Assembly (NCBI GenBank): GCA_911728455.2 | Contig: OU452223.1 | Location: forward strand, 28,467,321 to 28,531,320 | Direction of reading: 5' to 3' | From: Marthasterias glacialis | Taxonomy: Eukaryota; Echinodermata; Asteroidea; Forcipulatida; Asteriidae | Length of the DNA: 64,000 nucleotides | Shown: piece by piece, positions 10,666-24,300 of the stretch | Position numbering within the stretch: the first letter of the stretch is position 1 | How the letters are laid out: the number at the start of each line of letters is the position of its first letter | Translations under genes and position numbers: made by a program | Notes under the pieces: model-generated | What the model saw: only the letters and a program-made list of their open reading frames with translations | The model's database searches: none | Told to the model about the DNA's origin: nothing

Positions 10666-13600
10666 CTGCAGAATCAGAGAGAAGAATTCAAACTTGTGAT
10701 CCAATCCATTGGTGAACAAGAAAATTAAGTTGGTTACAACATCTGGTTTCCAGAGCAAGACACTTGACCATAAATTGCTTCTCTTAACCCAGGTGTATAA
10801 ATAGAAACCTATGAGGGCTTAAATGGTACTAATGTTTAATTAACCATTTGGCACTAATATAAAAACCTTGAAGTTGTATGATCCACAGGGGTTTGAGAAA
10901 GTTTGTGGATTGTTTGCTGAAGTATGCCTGATGAACAGGGAAAATGTTGTCAAGCGCCTTGATCTAGCTGCTAGGATGTGTGCACTATATATAAACCCAT
11001 TATTATTGCTGTTAAAATCGGTGGGTGGCTTTTTGTGCAAGCCACTTCTGATTGATTCTGTCAGGGAGAAAGACGCTTTTCAAATGCAATGCTCTTCTAA
11101 TGTCAACTTCACTTGAATCAGGGAGGAGGTAAAATATTTGAAGGTCAATTTCTCAAGATGGCTGGTATTCTGTATTTCCACAAACTTTCACACTAACCAT
11201 GGCTCTCTCTGAGTGTGACTGATTCACTGTGCATCTGGAAACCAACCAAGTTTAATAATCATGTGACCATGATTACCAGTTAGAGTTAAGTGATGATTTG
11301 TTACTTACCGTTGAAGCCAACATGCTTCCTCCGAACCATACGGCAAATCGTTGCATGTGATGTGTGATAACCTGGGCCTCAATTGGCTTGGGCTGTCAAG
11401 ATGAAGACACATGATGTCAATTGGTTTACATTCTAGTTTTCAACTTCATACAATCCCCTGTTATATGATCATTATACCCTCTTACAAGCAAAGAGAAATA
11501 ACAACCTTTGGGCAATAGACCGATTGCGCGACCTACGTCACGTGACACTTGTTGGGTAAAAAAATGTCAATACACACGTAATCCTCCATAGGAAAGGGTG
11601 GTACGGTACACGGTGATTAATGCATTGAGTATATTCGATCGAGGCTTTTTTTGCTCGAAATCTGTGAAAGATATTCCAGAGTTTGTACCAAAGACCTTCA
11701 AGTGGCTGAATAAAGCCAGTAAGGACAGTTTCAGCAAGTCTTGAAAATTGTAAAACTACCGTATAAATGTGCACGATGTGTACAGCGCACGACGGAACGT
11801 TAGGCTAGACGGCCGCGATCACCACACACTTTTCAACACAAAAATTTCAAAGTTTTGAAGCTGAAATCCTCCAAAGAAATTGCTTCCAAAACTGTGTGAT
11901 TCCTTTGCCTATTTGAAATTCTGCAAGGCTAGGTATTAATGTTCACTTTTCCGACTTGTTTATCCTATTTTTACAGTGATTTAGGCCAACATTACAAACA
12001 AAATAACAGATGGGTGGCTACATAATAGTCGTCCAACACCGGTAGTGCATGGCTTAAAAAGCCTCTTTTCAGAAGAATTCTGTTAAATTATGAAACAGAG
12101 ATGTGATTTAAATTAATGCCACACCATACTACTTTAAATAAAAGGGCTGATTAACTAATTCATCGCTTAACGAAAGTGTAATCGACTGTTTTTGAACTCA
12201 CTCTGTGTCACGGCCTATCTCTTTACACGTATATTTTCACCAGCTGTATGACGTCATACCCGATAGGGGGTCACGTGACCGCATGTAAACACTGTCGCGC
12301 AATCGGTCTATTCCGTAAATCCATTAAATAGACAACAGATATCAGATCACAGATATCTGGTCATCTGACTGTATGCGTTTAAACTTGTTATTGACTGTAA
12401 ACTGTTTGTGACTGGTCCCGGAATGGATTTTTGCTAAACAACTTAAAGAAGTGATGGCAAATTTTTAAACAGTTTGATTGTAAATATTGATTTAAATATT
12501 AATTAGTTTTTTCCTTTAATCAAGTAAGTTAAAAACGGTTATCCAAGACACACAAAAAATGTCAAGGTCAAAGGAGTTAAAGTATACTCCCACTATCAGC
12601 AGCCATGTACAAACAGTCTGGGCTTTACTTCACGGCGCTGCTTACCACATAACTCTGTGATTCTATGGGCTGTAAACGGTGCTATGACATTGGGCCCTTC
12701 ATGTTACAAGTATGTCATGTATTAGGCTAAGCATATAGAAAAGTATTTTATGGTGGCTTTTTTATTGTTTTGAAACATCATCATCTATCGGAATTCATTC
12801 AGAGTAAAATTGATAAATTTATTGGTCTTTCAGAAAAATAACTCTGCGATACAACTTTAAGGAGCTAGACAATCTTGTCCTAAACTGACCTACCTTGATT
12901 CTTCCCCCGCTAAGTTCTTCACTGATCTTGAGACGAGCATCTACTATCCGCTTCACGTCCCTCTGCAATCTACGTCCAAAGTCACGGAACATTGTGGATC
13001 CTCCTGACAATACAATATTCTGTCAGAAGCCAAAACAAAGAGTGTCAGTCATAATTATAAAAGCCATGTAGTTTTGGAGTCACTTGAAAATTGATATTAA
13101 AATGCACACAATAGAGAAACGTTTGTGTCTGTTAGGAAGTGTACGCATTGTTGTCATGTACAGACCTTTCAAATCTCATATACATTTGATATTTGACCTG
13201 TTTCATAAAACCTGGTCAAGATGGAGAAGCATTCAATTTCAAGATTTGATGGGTGCTCTATTTTTTGGGCTCTTGTATAGTGTCAAATACATTGGTTGCC
13301 ATCTCATATAAGAGAGTTGCCAAAGATTGTAACCGCAAGTCTTTGATGATAAATAGTTTGGGGAAAGAACAACTAAATTATCCCTTTTTTTAGTGGAAAC
13401 ATGTTAAATATGGGCAACTCAATGATTACTTCTGTTAGATTGACTAAAGGAATCCGTTTTCTGAATGACTTGTGACTTGATATGATTACACCTATTATTG
13501 ATAATAGCAATAACTTTTAAGTCAAAAACTCACAAAAAACAGATTTCTGATTTCACACATAAACAGCATTGCGTTTCGTAGCACATTTTTGTGCAGTTCT

Positions 13601-15294
13601 AGTAACGTGCGTATGTGACGTACACATGTAAGTACTCCAGTATGGCAAGCAATAAAACAGCGACGACATCTGCAAAGTGACTATAGGGCAGTCAAATATC
13701 CGTTTACCTTGTATAATGGCCTCCTGACATCAATTGGGCAATTCTGGATCACTACATCAACCGTCTCTGAGATTGGAGTAGTGAAGTCAGGGTTGGAGAA
13801 CTACAGCAAGACAAAAACCACACACAGATTTGAGTGGAAAACTTTGAAAAAAACCCAACTACTTCTTCAAAGAACCATAGCCTCTTAAGATCAGACTGCA
13901 AGACTCAACCACAGATCTTGTAACTCAAAACTTTTGCTGAACAGGAGATATTTGTACAAGACCTAAAATATTTCTTAATTTTTAAAATATTTGCTTTACT
14001 TTCACAAGGTGGTTTGGAAAGCTAAGTGTACAAGAGAAACTTTATAAAAGTATGCATCCGCAAAACACTAGACTGCAGAGCTGGTTTAGTTTTGGGACAA
14101 CACTGGCCCACTGCTAAAAATACTGGATTGCGGCCAGTGGTTAGGAAGACTATTAACATAAATCCATAAATACGTGCATTTTCAAAAAGAAACCTTCAAA
14201 CCTGCGATAATCATAATGCAATTGAAGTATTCAGCTGAGGAAAGACTTTTAATTTTAAAGCCTTGCATTTAGATATCACTTTTACCTAGCTACCAATAGA
14301 TAATACTTCCAGCAAATTAAGGTTCATTTTTAATTGATCTGTATTTTTCAAATTTAGGATAAATTTTGCGACACCATGCCAACTTTTTGCCATTATACAC
14401 TGTGAATAATGAATGACCAATTAAGAGCAAACGTTTGGTGGCGCACTGTATTGTGAATTGTAAGAATTCAGTTCCAGTCTACACAAACAAAACCTTTCCC
14501 ATGTCAGGCATGATACTTCACAGGGGCAACAGGCTCTGTTGCCCCTGGCTATTGCCTCGGTGCCCTTGAAATGTTCCAATAGATATTTTCCTCATAGAGG
14601 TGCCCTGTAACAAGGAGAAAATGCCTAGGTGCCCTTGCCCTTTCAAGAACAAAGCATACATGTGGGTCACAACATCACATGACTGTTACAATGATAATAT
14701 TATAAGGGCCATGTTAAATCGAGGGATCGATCTTCGAAAAACTTACCTCTGGATGGAAGAAAACTTCTGGGCCAAGGAAGCGCTCATATCCAACATCCAC
14801 AGAGAAAGGTTTCTTGGTGATGGCGTTGATTCCCTCGTACTTCTTCATCCACTTGCCAGGATCGGTATCGTACTTTGCGAACTCCTTGGCTACGTCTGGA
14901 CAAATGTAACCCCATCGCTCCTGTGAAACAAATCACAGGGTTTTTTTCTTCAGTTTTTGGCAAAATAATATTTATAAGATGACGATCAGTCTCTTCTTAA
15001 GTCTTTGCCGACTGTTGGAGTTAAAAAGATGAGTTTTTCAAGTTGTGTTTTAAATAGTCAGGGATGTGATTGTACAAAAAAGAAAAGAAAAAACAACCCA
15101 AAACGCAACATCAACAAAAACAACTGGAAAACATTCCAGATAATTTATAGAACAGTTAGAGACACATGGCCTTCACTCCCTGCATATTGTGTATGTACCT
15201 AATGTTTTACTTTTTGCTTTACTTTTATTCTTTTTAATGTTAATCTGTATTTTAATTCAGCCTGCCGGCTGCGATGAGCAGATTTTTAATAAAC

Positions 15295-15326
<32 letters not shown>

Positions 15327-18300
15327 TTCACAACTTTCAAGACAGCTTGAAGGCAAAAGATTATCTGTGAAAAAATCCTAACAACTTGTTTGTTTCAGTC
15401 TGGGGGGTAGGGTGGGGAACAAGCTTTCTTAAACAGTTGTTAATATATTGAATAATTTCAGCATGATGCTGCAATTTGGGTGCTATTTTATGAGAATTTT
15501 CATAACTAAACTAAAATCAACAACTAGTTAACTTAAGTTTAACTTTGATAACTAGAGTTCACTTAACCATAAACAAGTGTACATTACATTTTAAAGTTCA
15601 CTTAATCCTAAACAGGTAAATTCAAACCAACCTTGATTGCCTTGGCTGTCTCCAGTGACTGCTCTGGCGGGATACCAGTCTCCCGCTCACGTAGAATCTG
15701 CTGTACAAAGTAAGTGATGTCCCTCCCAGCTATAGGAATGTGCTTGATACAACTACCGATGACGTAGCCTTCTGCCTGCATCAACACAAACCCCCCAAAA
15801 CATGATTAGTATGGCAATCCAACCCTTCCCAGTCTCCTGAATTTATTGCATTTTTCCATGCATAGAAAACCTTCTTAGTTCTCAGTACAGATAAACCTTC
15901 TTAGTTCAAGATTCATGACATACAGGCGGGGTTGTCCCCAGGCAAAAGCTAGCGTATTTAGGTGATATGCGGGAATTTTGGGCCGATACGTAAAAAAAAA
16001 AAGAAAAAAAAAAAAGATCAAATTCACCAAAAATCATGACATAAAACCATTTCAAATGCTCCAGATTGCACACTAGAGCTTTTCAAACCAAATATCAAAC
16101 AAAAAACATTCCGAGGGCCTTGTTTTACTTGAGCTTGCTTCGACCACACTTGCAAAATTTGCTTCCGGAACTCCCTTAAGTTTTGAAAAACCCTTGGGGA
16201 GGGCCCTAACAGCTAGATTTAAATTTAGCATTAGAAAATAAGTTTGAAATGAAATCATACAGACATTAAAAATAGTACCAGTAAATAAAGCTACGCCAAT
16301 TCCTGCAAATTTTGTTTAAAAGAACACCTTTTTTTTTTTAAATACAGAAGTTTATAGAGTTTTTCAGATGAGCAATAAGGACAAAAAGTTGTCTATGTAA
16401 AAAGAACTCCACACATGTATATTTTGTTTGGGTGAATTCATTTTGTTTTTTTGTTGGTTTGATTTGACTTACCACAGGTATGACGTGAGTAACACCATCT
16501 CCACTGTCTATAACAGTCCCCGTCAACGTACGCTCACCAACCTGACGTGACGTCCATGAAGCGGCAAGAGCAAGAACCGCCTGGAGTAAACAATGGGACA
16601 CAAGATGTCAAATTAGAACAATAAAGTCATAAGGTGGTATTGGTGACGAGTGCATAAAACAGTTGCATCTCACCACTGTGGCCCAGGTTCAATTCCCGGC
16701 TGGGGACATTTGAGTAGTGTGGTGCATTGGTTCTCTCCTGTGCCGCAAGGGTTTTTCTCTCAGCCTTCTGGTTTTCCTCCCTTCGGAAAAATTAAACACT
16801 TTCGATCTCTGGCTGTGCTATGGTCATGGGTTCGATGTTGCTGGCTGCCAAAAGGAGCCTTTACATGTCTGTGGCTCGACCACTTTGTAGCCGGGTCTTT
16901 TGCAATTCAGCTTATCAGGTGCGAGTAACGATGATTAGCCCCCCAAATTATTACTACTGTTATTTTTATTATAATTATTATTACAAGTATTTTTGTATCA
17001 AGAGGACATCTTCTTTGATAGCAAACATGTGATTGGTTTGCTGCAACGAGGTCAAAATCAGTTGTGGAAGGTCGCAGATCTTCTACTAAGGCAAATACAG
17101 GGTGGGGTCAGTACAAGTAAAAACTCACTTCTTGGCACTTTGAAGACTCAAAATTTATGCATTGCATTCATGTCAAAGTAAACAAATTCTGCTACAAGGT
17201 TGTATTATGAGACGTACCACAGACTGCCACAAAGTACCATACCTTCTAGACTAGCATTTCATATATGGGTCTCTTTTGTCTGTACAGTTGCTATTATATG
17301 GAAACCCCATGCCTTGTGTATTGTGGACTATAAAATGTCCCCACAGTCTCCCGTGATATCTGTGGAAATAGCCTGTTGAGCAGGAAAGTCCACCTATAGT
17401 TAAGGCCACACCTCATTAAGGTCAGTCCTCCAGCCACTTTTTTGTGTGTATATTCATTCACTATGGCTTGCGTATGAGGACAAACCAAAACTCAACCACA
17501 GTCTAAAGATGCTTGATTATTTGAAGTGGAGACATTTTCTGTAAGCAATCACATTAATAAATGCGTATCTATAGCATTTGGATATTGAAGGAAAACATCA
17601 GATAACAGGAAGGAAATGTACAGAGAACAACAACAGATCATTTCCTGTTGTCTTAAGGTTGGTTCACATATAGAACTTTTGCAACGTCACAGCCCAAGCT
17701 TTTGCCAACCGAAGGTGGAGAAACTATGGGGAGCCATTGATGCAAAGCAAAAACAAAAAGTCAGTTTGCAAAAATGTTACACAAATATTCGAAAATTGTT
17801 TAGAACTTGTCGGAAACAAACCAACCAATAATGGAATGTATTTTCTTTAAATAGAAAGTTTGCAAAAATGTTGAATTTGGTCACAACAATTGTCAACAAG
17901 ACTGGACTGTTTTGCTACATTTGGCCGTCCGTGCAAACCGGCGCAGTTTGTTTATCAACAATAGAAAGGTCTATTACACTGATACAAAGTAAAACAAAAT
18001 GCTACCAAAGGTCAAAGGTGACAAATTGTAAACATTTAACGAGTCTGCTTATCCACAGGAGAGACTTTGCATGTGGATTGGGTTTTCAGTCTCTACCTGA
18101 TTGCGTGGGTTTTTCACCATTTGCGATTTTCCTCCCACGTCTAAAACTTACCATTTCTTCATAGTCTTCACTTCACATGTATCTTCAGGCCTACAGGTTT
18201 CAGAGCAGGCACTTTTGAGGGTTCCTTGGTTTCGTTAACCAGAAAGATATAATACTACTAATAAAAATATCAAATTTGTATTTTATCATCTTTTTACCTG

Positions 18301-21300
18301 AACAGCTATGTACAGTCCTGGAACATTGAATGTCTCAAACATGATTTCTGCTGTGTACTCTCGATTCTCAGGTGTGTTGAGTGGGGGTTCCGTCTACAAG
18401 ATAAAAACCAGGAAAACAACGAATCAGGTGAAGATGGATTAGGAACAAAGAGGACTCATTTTGGATTATAGATCTCCATTCATTCAAAAGTTAAAAAGAT
18501 ACAAAATTGATAATGTTGGAAGATCTTTGCAACTAGCCTGATTGTGTAATGTTAGTTTTGCTCTTCACTAACGTCTGTTTATAAATCACAATATGAAGAA
18601 AGAAGGTACAGCATCTCAAAACTTGTTCAGGTGGTATTTTTACAATTCTTGATTTGATGTGGTAATAATGATAGAACATGTCAAATTTCTCATGTGACCA
18701 GTGCAGTACCTTGCCCTGGAATGTACAAGGTGACATGGTCTATAACAAATGCAATTCATAGCATTCGGAGAAAATCCATTGGTACTTCAGGAGTGATTAA
18801 AACCCCTGACCTGTTATCTTTAGCACAGGTACTAATAGTGCTAGGTACTAATAGTGCTAGGTACTAATAGTGCTAGGTACCAATAGTGCTAGGTACTAAT
18901 AGTGCTAAGTACTAATAGTGTTAGGTACAAATAGCGCTAGGTACTAATAGTGCTAGGTACTAATAGCGCTAGGTACAAATAGTGCTAGGTACTAATAGTG
19001 CTAGGTACTAATAGTGCTAGGTACAAATAGCGCTAGGTTCTAATAGTGCTAAGTACTAACCACTAGACTAATGACAGGCCAGCTTGATACATGTGCTTTA
19101 CAATAGGTACTGTTAATTTAAGCTACATGTACTATATCTGGCACTAAAGCCGAGGCCAAAGATAGCAAACTTTCAAGTAACGTTCGTATCAAATAAATTG
19201 TCAATGTAAGGAAATGTCAAACGAATTATTCAGGTGCGAGTTCCTTTCTGAAAATTTGAGAAAGGAATTAATGTTTAGAACATAGACGGTTCTTTCTTAA
19301 AAAGGAAAATAACGATTTGAGGTGTAGCTGCAAAGTATCAACCTAAACGATCTGTGCTGTATACTACAAAATTGAGTTTCCTTTAAATGACCGTTAATAC
19401 AAGATTGGAACAAAAACAAATTAAAGGTTGGTTTGTTGGTTTGTCAAGTACGTGAGAAGAAACAACTCACCAAAAGGAAGTAGTGATCTTCTGGCTCTGC
19501 TCGAAGATATTTAAAAATAGTCTGTTCTAAAAACCGTTCCATCAAGTCCCAGTCGTCGACGATACCATGACGTACAGGATACTGTAGGTAAAACAAAATC
19601 ATCATCAAGAGGTGCTAGTAAAAACAAACAACACAAAAGCAACATTCTTCAATCCCTCCTACTATCAGTGTGTTTCTGGAGACAACCAACCCCAAACCAT
19701 ACCTCACTTTGCCACAACAGTGGCATTTTGAGGCACACACATGCTGATGTGGAGAGTAGAGATGAAGAGAGTAGAGCCAAAGCTCAAGGTGCTTAAACGA
19801 GAGTGGAGAGCCACCAGCTGGAAGAGATCAGGTTCTAAACCATGGTCAATTTCTGCAAACTCACATACAAATACAATGTTAGGAAAGTGGCATGGGTTAC
19901 TTCACCGTTGTGTGTCTAGCACATGGGAGATTTTGAGGCATCTTGAGTATGCACCTCAGGCCTGGAACTACACGGCGGCCCTAGCCTCTGTTGCCCTGGT
20001 CTTGGCCTTGGTGCCCCTTCATAAGTTTCCCATAGACTTTAAGATTTTCCAATGGAAGTGCCCTTTGCAAAATGTAAATGGCTTTGCCCTCTCAAAGATG
20101 AAATTCCCGGCCTGGCAACTATACATGTAGGAGGGTTGATCACAAATTTTGAGAAGAAATTTTTCAGTGAAGTCTGGCATGAAAACAGCAGACATGAGAC
20201 TGACCTTGCAGGAATAGTTGGGCTTATCGATTGCCTCATCACCAATGAAGAAGTCCAAATCGTCCACACCTTTGCCTAATCTGCGCTGAGATTTCTCCCC
20301 AACTTTGGCGGACTCCTTGATGGCAATTGCTAAGGGGTAGAAAAGTTTAAAATCCTGACGTATGAGGAGTGGTCTAGAGATAAATCCATTGAATTTCCAT
20401 GTAAGTTAAAAACAGGATTGCGGCTTTCTCATTACAAAGCCTTAAGTAGTTTTAATCCAACTGCTACCTGTCTTTGTTTCTCACTTTCTGTAAGTTTCAC
20501 AGGAAACATTTACACTGACATATTTAATGTACAAAATGTATGTTAACCCAATGATTGTCTTGCTTAACACTACTTCTGAGCTATTTCCCAATAAAGCCTT
20601 ACTTCCCATGAATTTTCCAGTGCTGGTGAGAAAAGATTTTAACCAACTTTTCCTAGAAATTATTCCTGGAAATTTGGCTTTAGTTTATCAAGCTAGATTT
20701 AGCAACAGGTTTTGACAAGAAGGGGCAACACCTACCTGAAGGGATGATAAACTGGGGCTCTGTGTTTCCAGCAAAACCCATCTTGGTGTACCTGTGCGAC
20801 AGAAAATTTACTCTCGGTTAAGGAGGGCACTATTTCTAATTATTCATTATTGGTTACGGATGAGATGGGTTTTGGCTTGCAGTACAACATGTTGGTAATC
20901 TCCAAGTGTGATTTATCAGAATGGAGTTTTACAGGAACCTACATCAGATATGGTTCCAAGGTTTCCTCAATATTTTGGCTTTTGTTTTTTAGTATCCATT
21001 AGTACAAATATCTTAGAAAAAGCAATCAATATCTAAACATAAAAACCTTTCTCATGGTGAAGACGTATTTTCAATCAATCATTGTAACCACTGGAAGGGA
21101 AACATAGTCTGACACCTTTTTGGCTGTACATGTACATGGTTAAGGTCAAGGCCTTTTAAAGATTGACATTTTTTGAAATGAGTTTTCTCATTTTCATTTT
21201 ATGTTGGGAATGGTTGGAGGAGACAGTTTTTTTTTGCAAAGTTACCAAGTACGAACCAATGTTAAAGGGGCACACCGACTTCGTTGGGCTATTTGGGCTA

Positions 21301-24300
21301 CAAAATGGGCTAAAATATGACTTCAAAGGTCTTCCAGGAATGGAGAAGAACGGTTCCTCAAAGAAATCATCAAATTTTGACGTTTTGGAGCATTTTTCAA
21401 AAAACAATTTTCATAAATCACATTATCTTCGGAATTAGTTTTACTTCCAGCCGTATAAAAGTAAATTACTGAACCAAATTTAAATCTTTTTTTTTACAAT
21501 TAGTTATGAGTATTTGACAAATAAAACTATGTATTCAGATTATTGATACATTTGTAAATAATGATAAAAAATCGAACGTAATATTCGCATTCAGAGAGTC
21601 CGTGCAACCGAAACGTGTTTTATGGCGCACCAGTGTGGGACCTTGGGGCATATCCTGTACAGCCGGTGCCGTGTCTCGTGGGGCCAGAGAGACAAAGCCC
21701 GTGGCATGAACTCCCCAGCTTGCCGGTCTAGCCGTAAGCTTGGGAGCTTGTCAGAGGGGTTGGGAGCCAGACCAACAATTACGTTTTTTTTACGACTGCT
21801 TTAGTCTGTACCCCTAGCTATTATCCCCTAACTATTGTAACGTGTTGCCTGCGTTACAAACACGCGGGACGACGACGGGGAATGTTTTATCCATGGAGGT
21901 AGAAATTAGACTAATTTCTACCTCCATGGTTTATCCCATGCAGCTGATCTATCTACTTCTTTGATAGCTGCATAATGTCCAGTCCCCCCCAGACGCCACA
22001 ACAACAAAAAACCGGTGGCGGTGGCTGCGGCCGGCCAGTGAAGTCATCGCCCGAAAAACGGGAGAATGCCACCGCTAAAGCTGCCAGGAGAAAGGCAATC
22101 CATTTGCAGCGAAGGCGGGAGGCTCGCTTGGTACACGCTGGCTTTCCCTTTGGATTTATGGTGTTTTTTTTTTTTACTTTTTTACTTTTCGTTGGACCGC
22201 CTTCTGGATATTTTTCCTTGCGATGTTTTTTGTACTGATCCTTGGATGTCGAAGAAACGTTCTCCATTACAAGTAAGTTCGTCCAGTTCGTCGTACACAG
22301 AATACTGTCCGTTTATGTCTGTTTTTTATTTGCACGTGAATTTGTGCTGGATGGATATGAAGTCTGGATCCTCATGCCTCGCCATTGTAATAATTCATAC
22401 ATAAACAGAGCACCGGTCTACTTACAACATTGCGCAACATTGTCACATAAACTTGACAGTTGCAACGGCTGGAAAAGCGTATCAGCTGACCTTTGACCGT
22501 GTTTTTTTTCTTCACATTTTTTTTTAATTACATGATATTTTGATGATTTTTTTTTTACAACGACCATTTAAATATTACTGTCTGTCATTCCACATCACTA
22601 AATTAGGTAAACAGTAAGGCCGGTGTGTCCCTTAAAAAAAAATGGAAATATAATTCGTAAAAAGGGCAGAATTCAACTACCACTTTTGAACTCATAATGA
22701 CCAAAAAGTATTATACTGTCACTCACAGGTAAGGTCTGTTTTGGGAACAATGAGTAGAAAAGTGCCATGCTATTCTGTAACTGGTACATGTAATTGAATA
22801 ACAACAGAATAATGAGTTTTGCTCTTAAAACTTAAGTCGTGTCCAATTCAAGTGACTTCAGCTACGGCTTCAGCTGTTGGTTGCCAAGAAGTGGATAATG
22901 AATAGGACTTTTCAGCGATCCTGCCGTAGCTACTGCCAAAGCTAATAATTCAGACATGGGTTCACTTATTATGAATTTCATACCAGTTCAAATCCTCCAG
23001 AGAAATATTTCCACCTGAAATACTGTCAAGAGTCGAGGCAATAGCATTTGATGATCCCACAAATCAATGTTGCTTATTCTGATTGCCCCAATCAAAATAA
23101 GCCTGATATGGACTTGCACAAAATCCCAGACAAAAAAATAAACTGTTGTTTTAACTAAAAGTAAACTGTGGCCACTGAAAGTGGTGGCATGTACTGTGTG
23201 TTTATTGAAAACTAACATTAGACTTAGAGAAAGAGAATTACTTTACTCTTCAAAAACAGTAATGAACATTCCCTTTAAAAAATGTCAATTTATATTTTTA
23301 TCAGTAACTGGGGCGGTACTCCTTTTTTGAATTGTTTTGACTTGGACGGTCGTACAAGTGCCCAGGAATGCATAGGTGTTTTGGTCGTGTATTGGTGACA
23401 TGCTATGATGTCAACACACATGACAAATGACAAATGACAAATGACAACAAAAAACTGGAAAATTGCCTACTGGCTTCTCAAGATATCAAAGATGAACACG
23501 CAATCCCAATAGTGTTAATACGTCATTTTACATGTAAGGATAGTTGGTGACGAATACCCAGATCCCAAGAGCAAAGTGTCACGTGACCTCCTATAGAATG
23601 AAATTGGATCGTGGCAGGCATAGATTATGGGCTTGACATAGTAACTGGGGCGCTGTACTCCTTTTTTGAGATTTCGACTTTATCGGTCTTATTAGCGCCC
23701 CAGTAAGGTATATGTCGCAAGTGGACATTGAGTGGATTTAAAATGAATCTGTAATATCCTGTTCAAACAAATTGCCAAAGACTCAACAAAACTGCTGGAA
23801 AATCGCCTACTGGCTTCTCAAGATGTCAAAGATGAAATAAAATGCATTTAATTGTACTCACGATCATTTTCTGTCCTCCAAATCTATGATTTTTCATGCT
23901 ACTTTCATGTTGCACGCGCGTGTGGTGGACAGCTGCAGTGGTGTAAAACACCATAAATGAGCGCTGCTCAGATTGGTGTTTACATGTACCTTACTGGGAC
24001 GCTAATACGAACGATAAAGTGTCCCAGTCTGGGTCTAGTTTGGGGCCTAAAAACATTGATTTGGAGGACAGAAAAGAATCTAGAGTACAATTAAATACCT
24101 ATTATTTCATCTCGGATATAGTGAGAAGCCAGTAGGTGATTTTCCATCTTTTTTGTTGTGTCTTTGTCGTCATTTGGACAATTTTTTTGAACAGGGGTGT
24201 GTTGGAAAATCATATTATTTATGTCATCGTCTGAGGCCAAAACACCTATGCTTCCCTGGGGTGCTAGTACGAAAGTCCAAGTTAAAATTTCAAAAAAGGA

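Noticed and set aside
21156..21438. Plus and minus frames of 83-91 codons near 21.2 kb
   Set aside because: They straddle the left end of an inverted-repeat element in ACTR3 intron 1.
21953..22404. Overlapping open frames on both strands near 22 kb
   Set aside because: Low-complexity (Gln/Gly/Lys/Phe-rich) and inside a TTAA-bounded element; kept only as part of that element.
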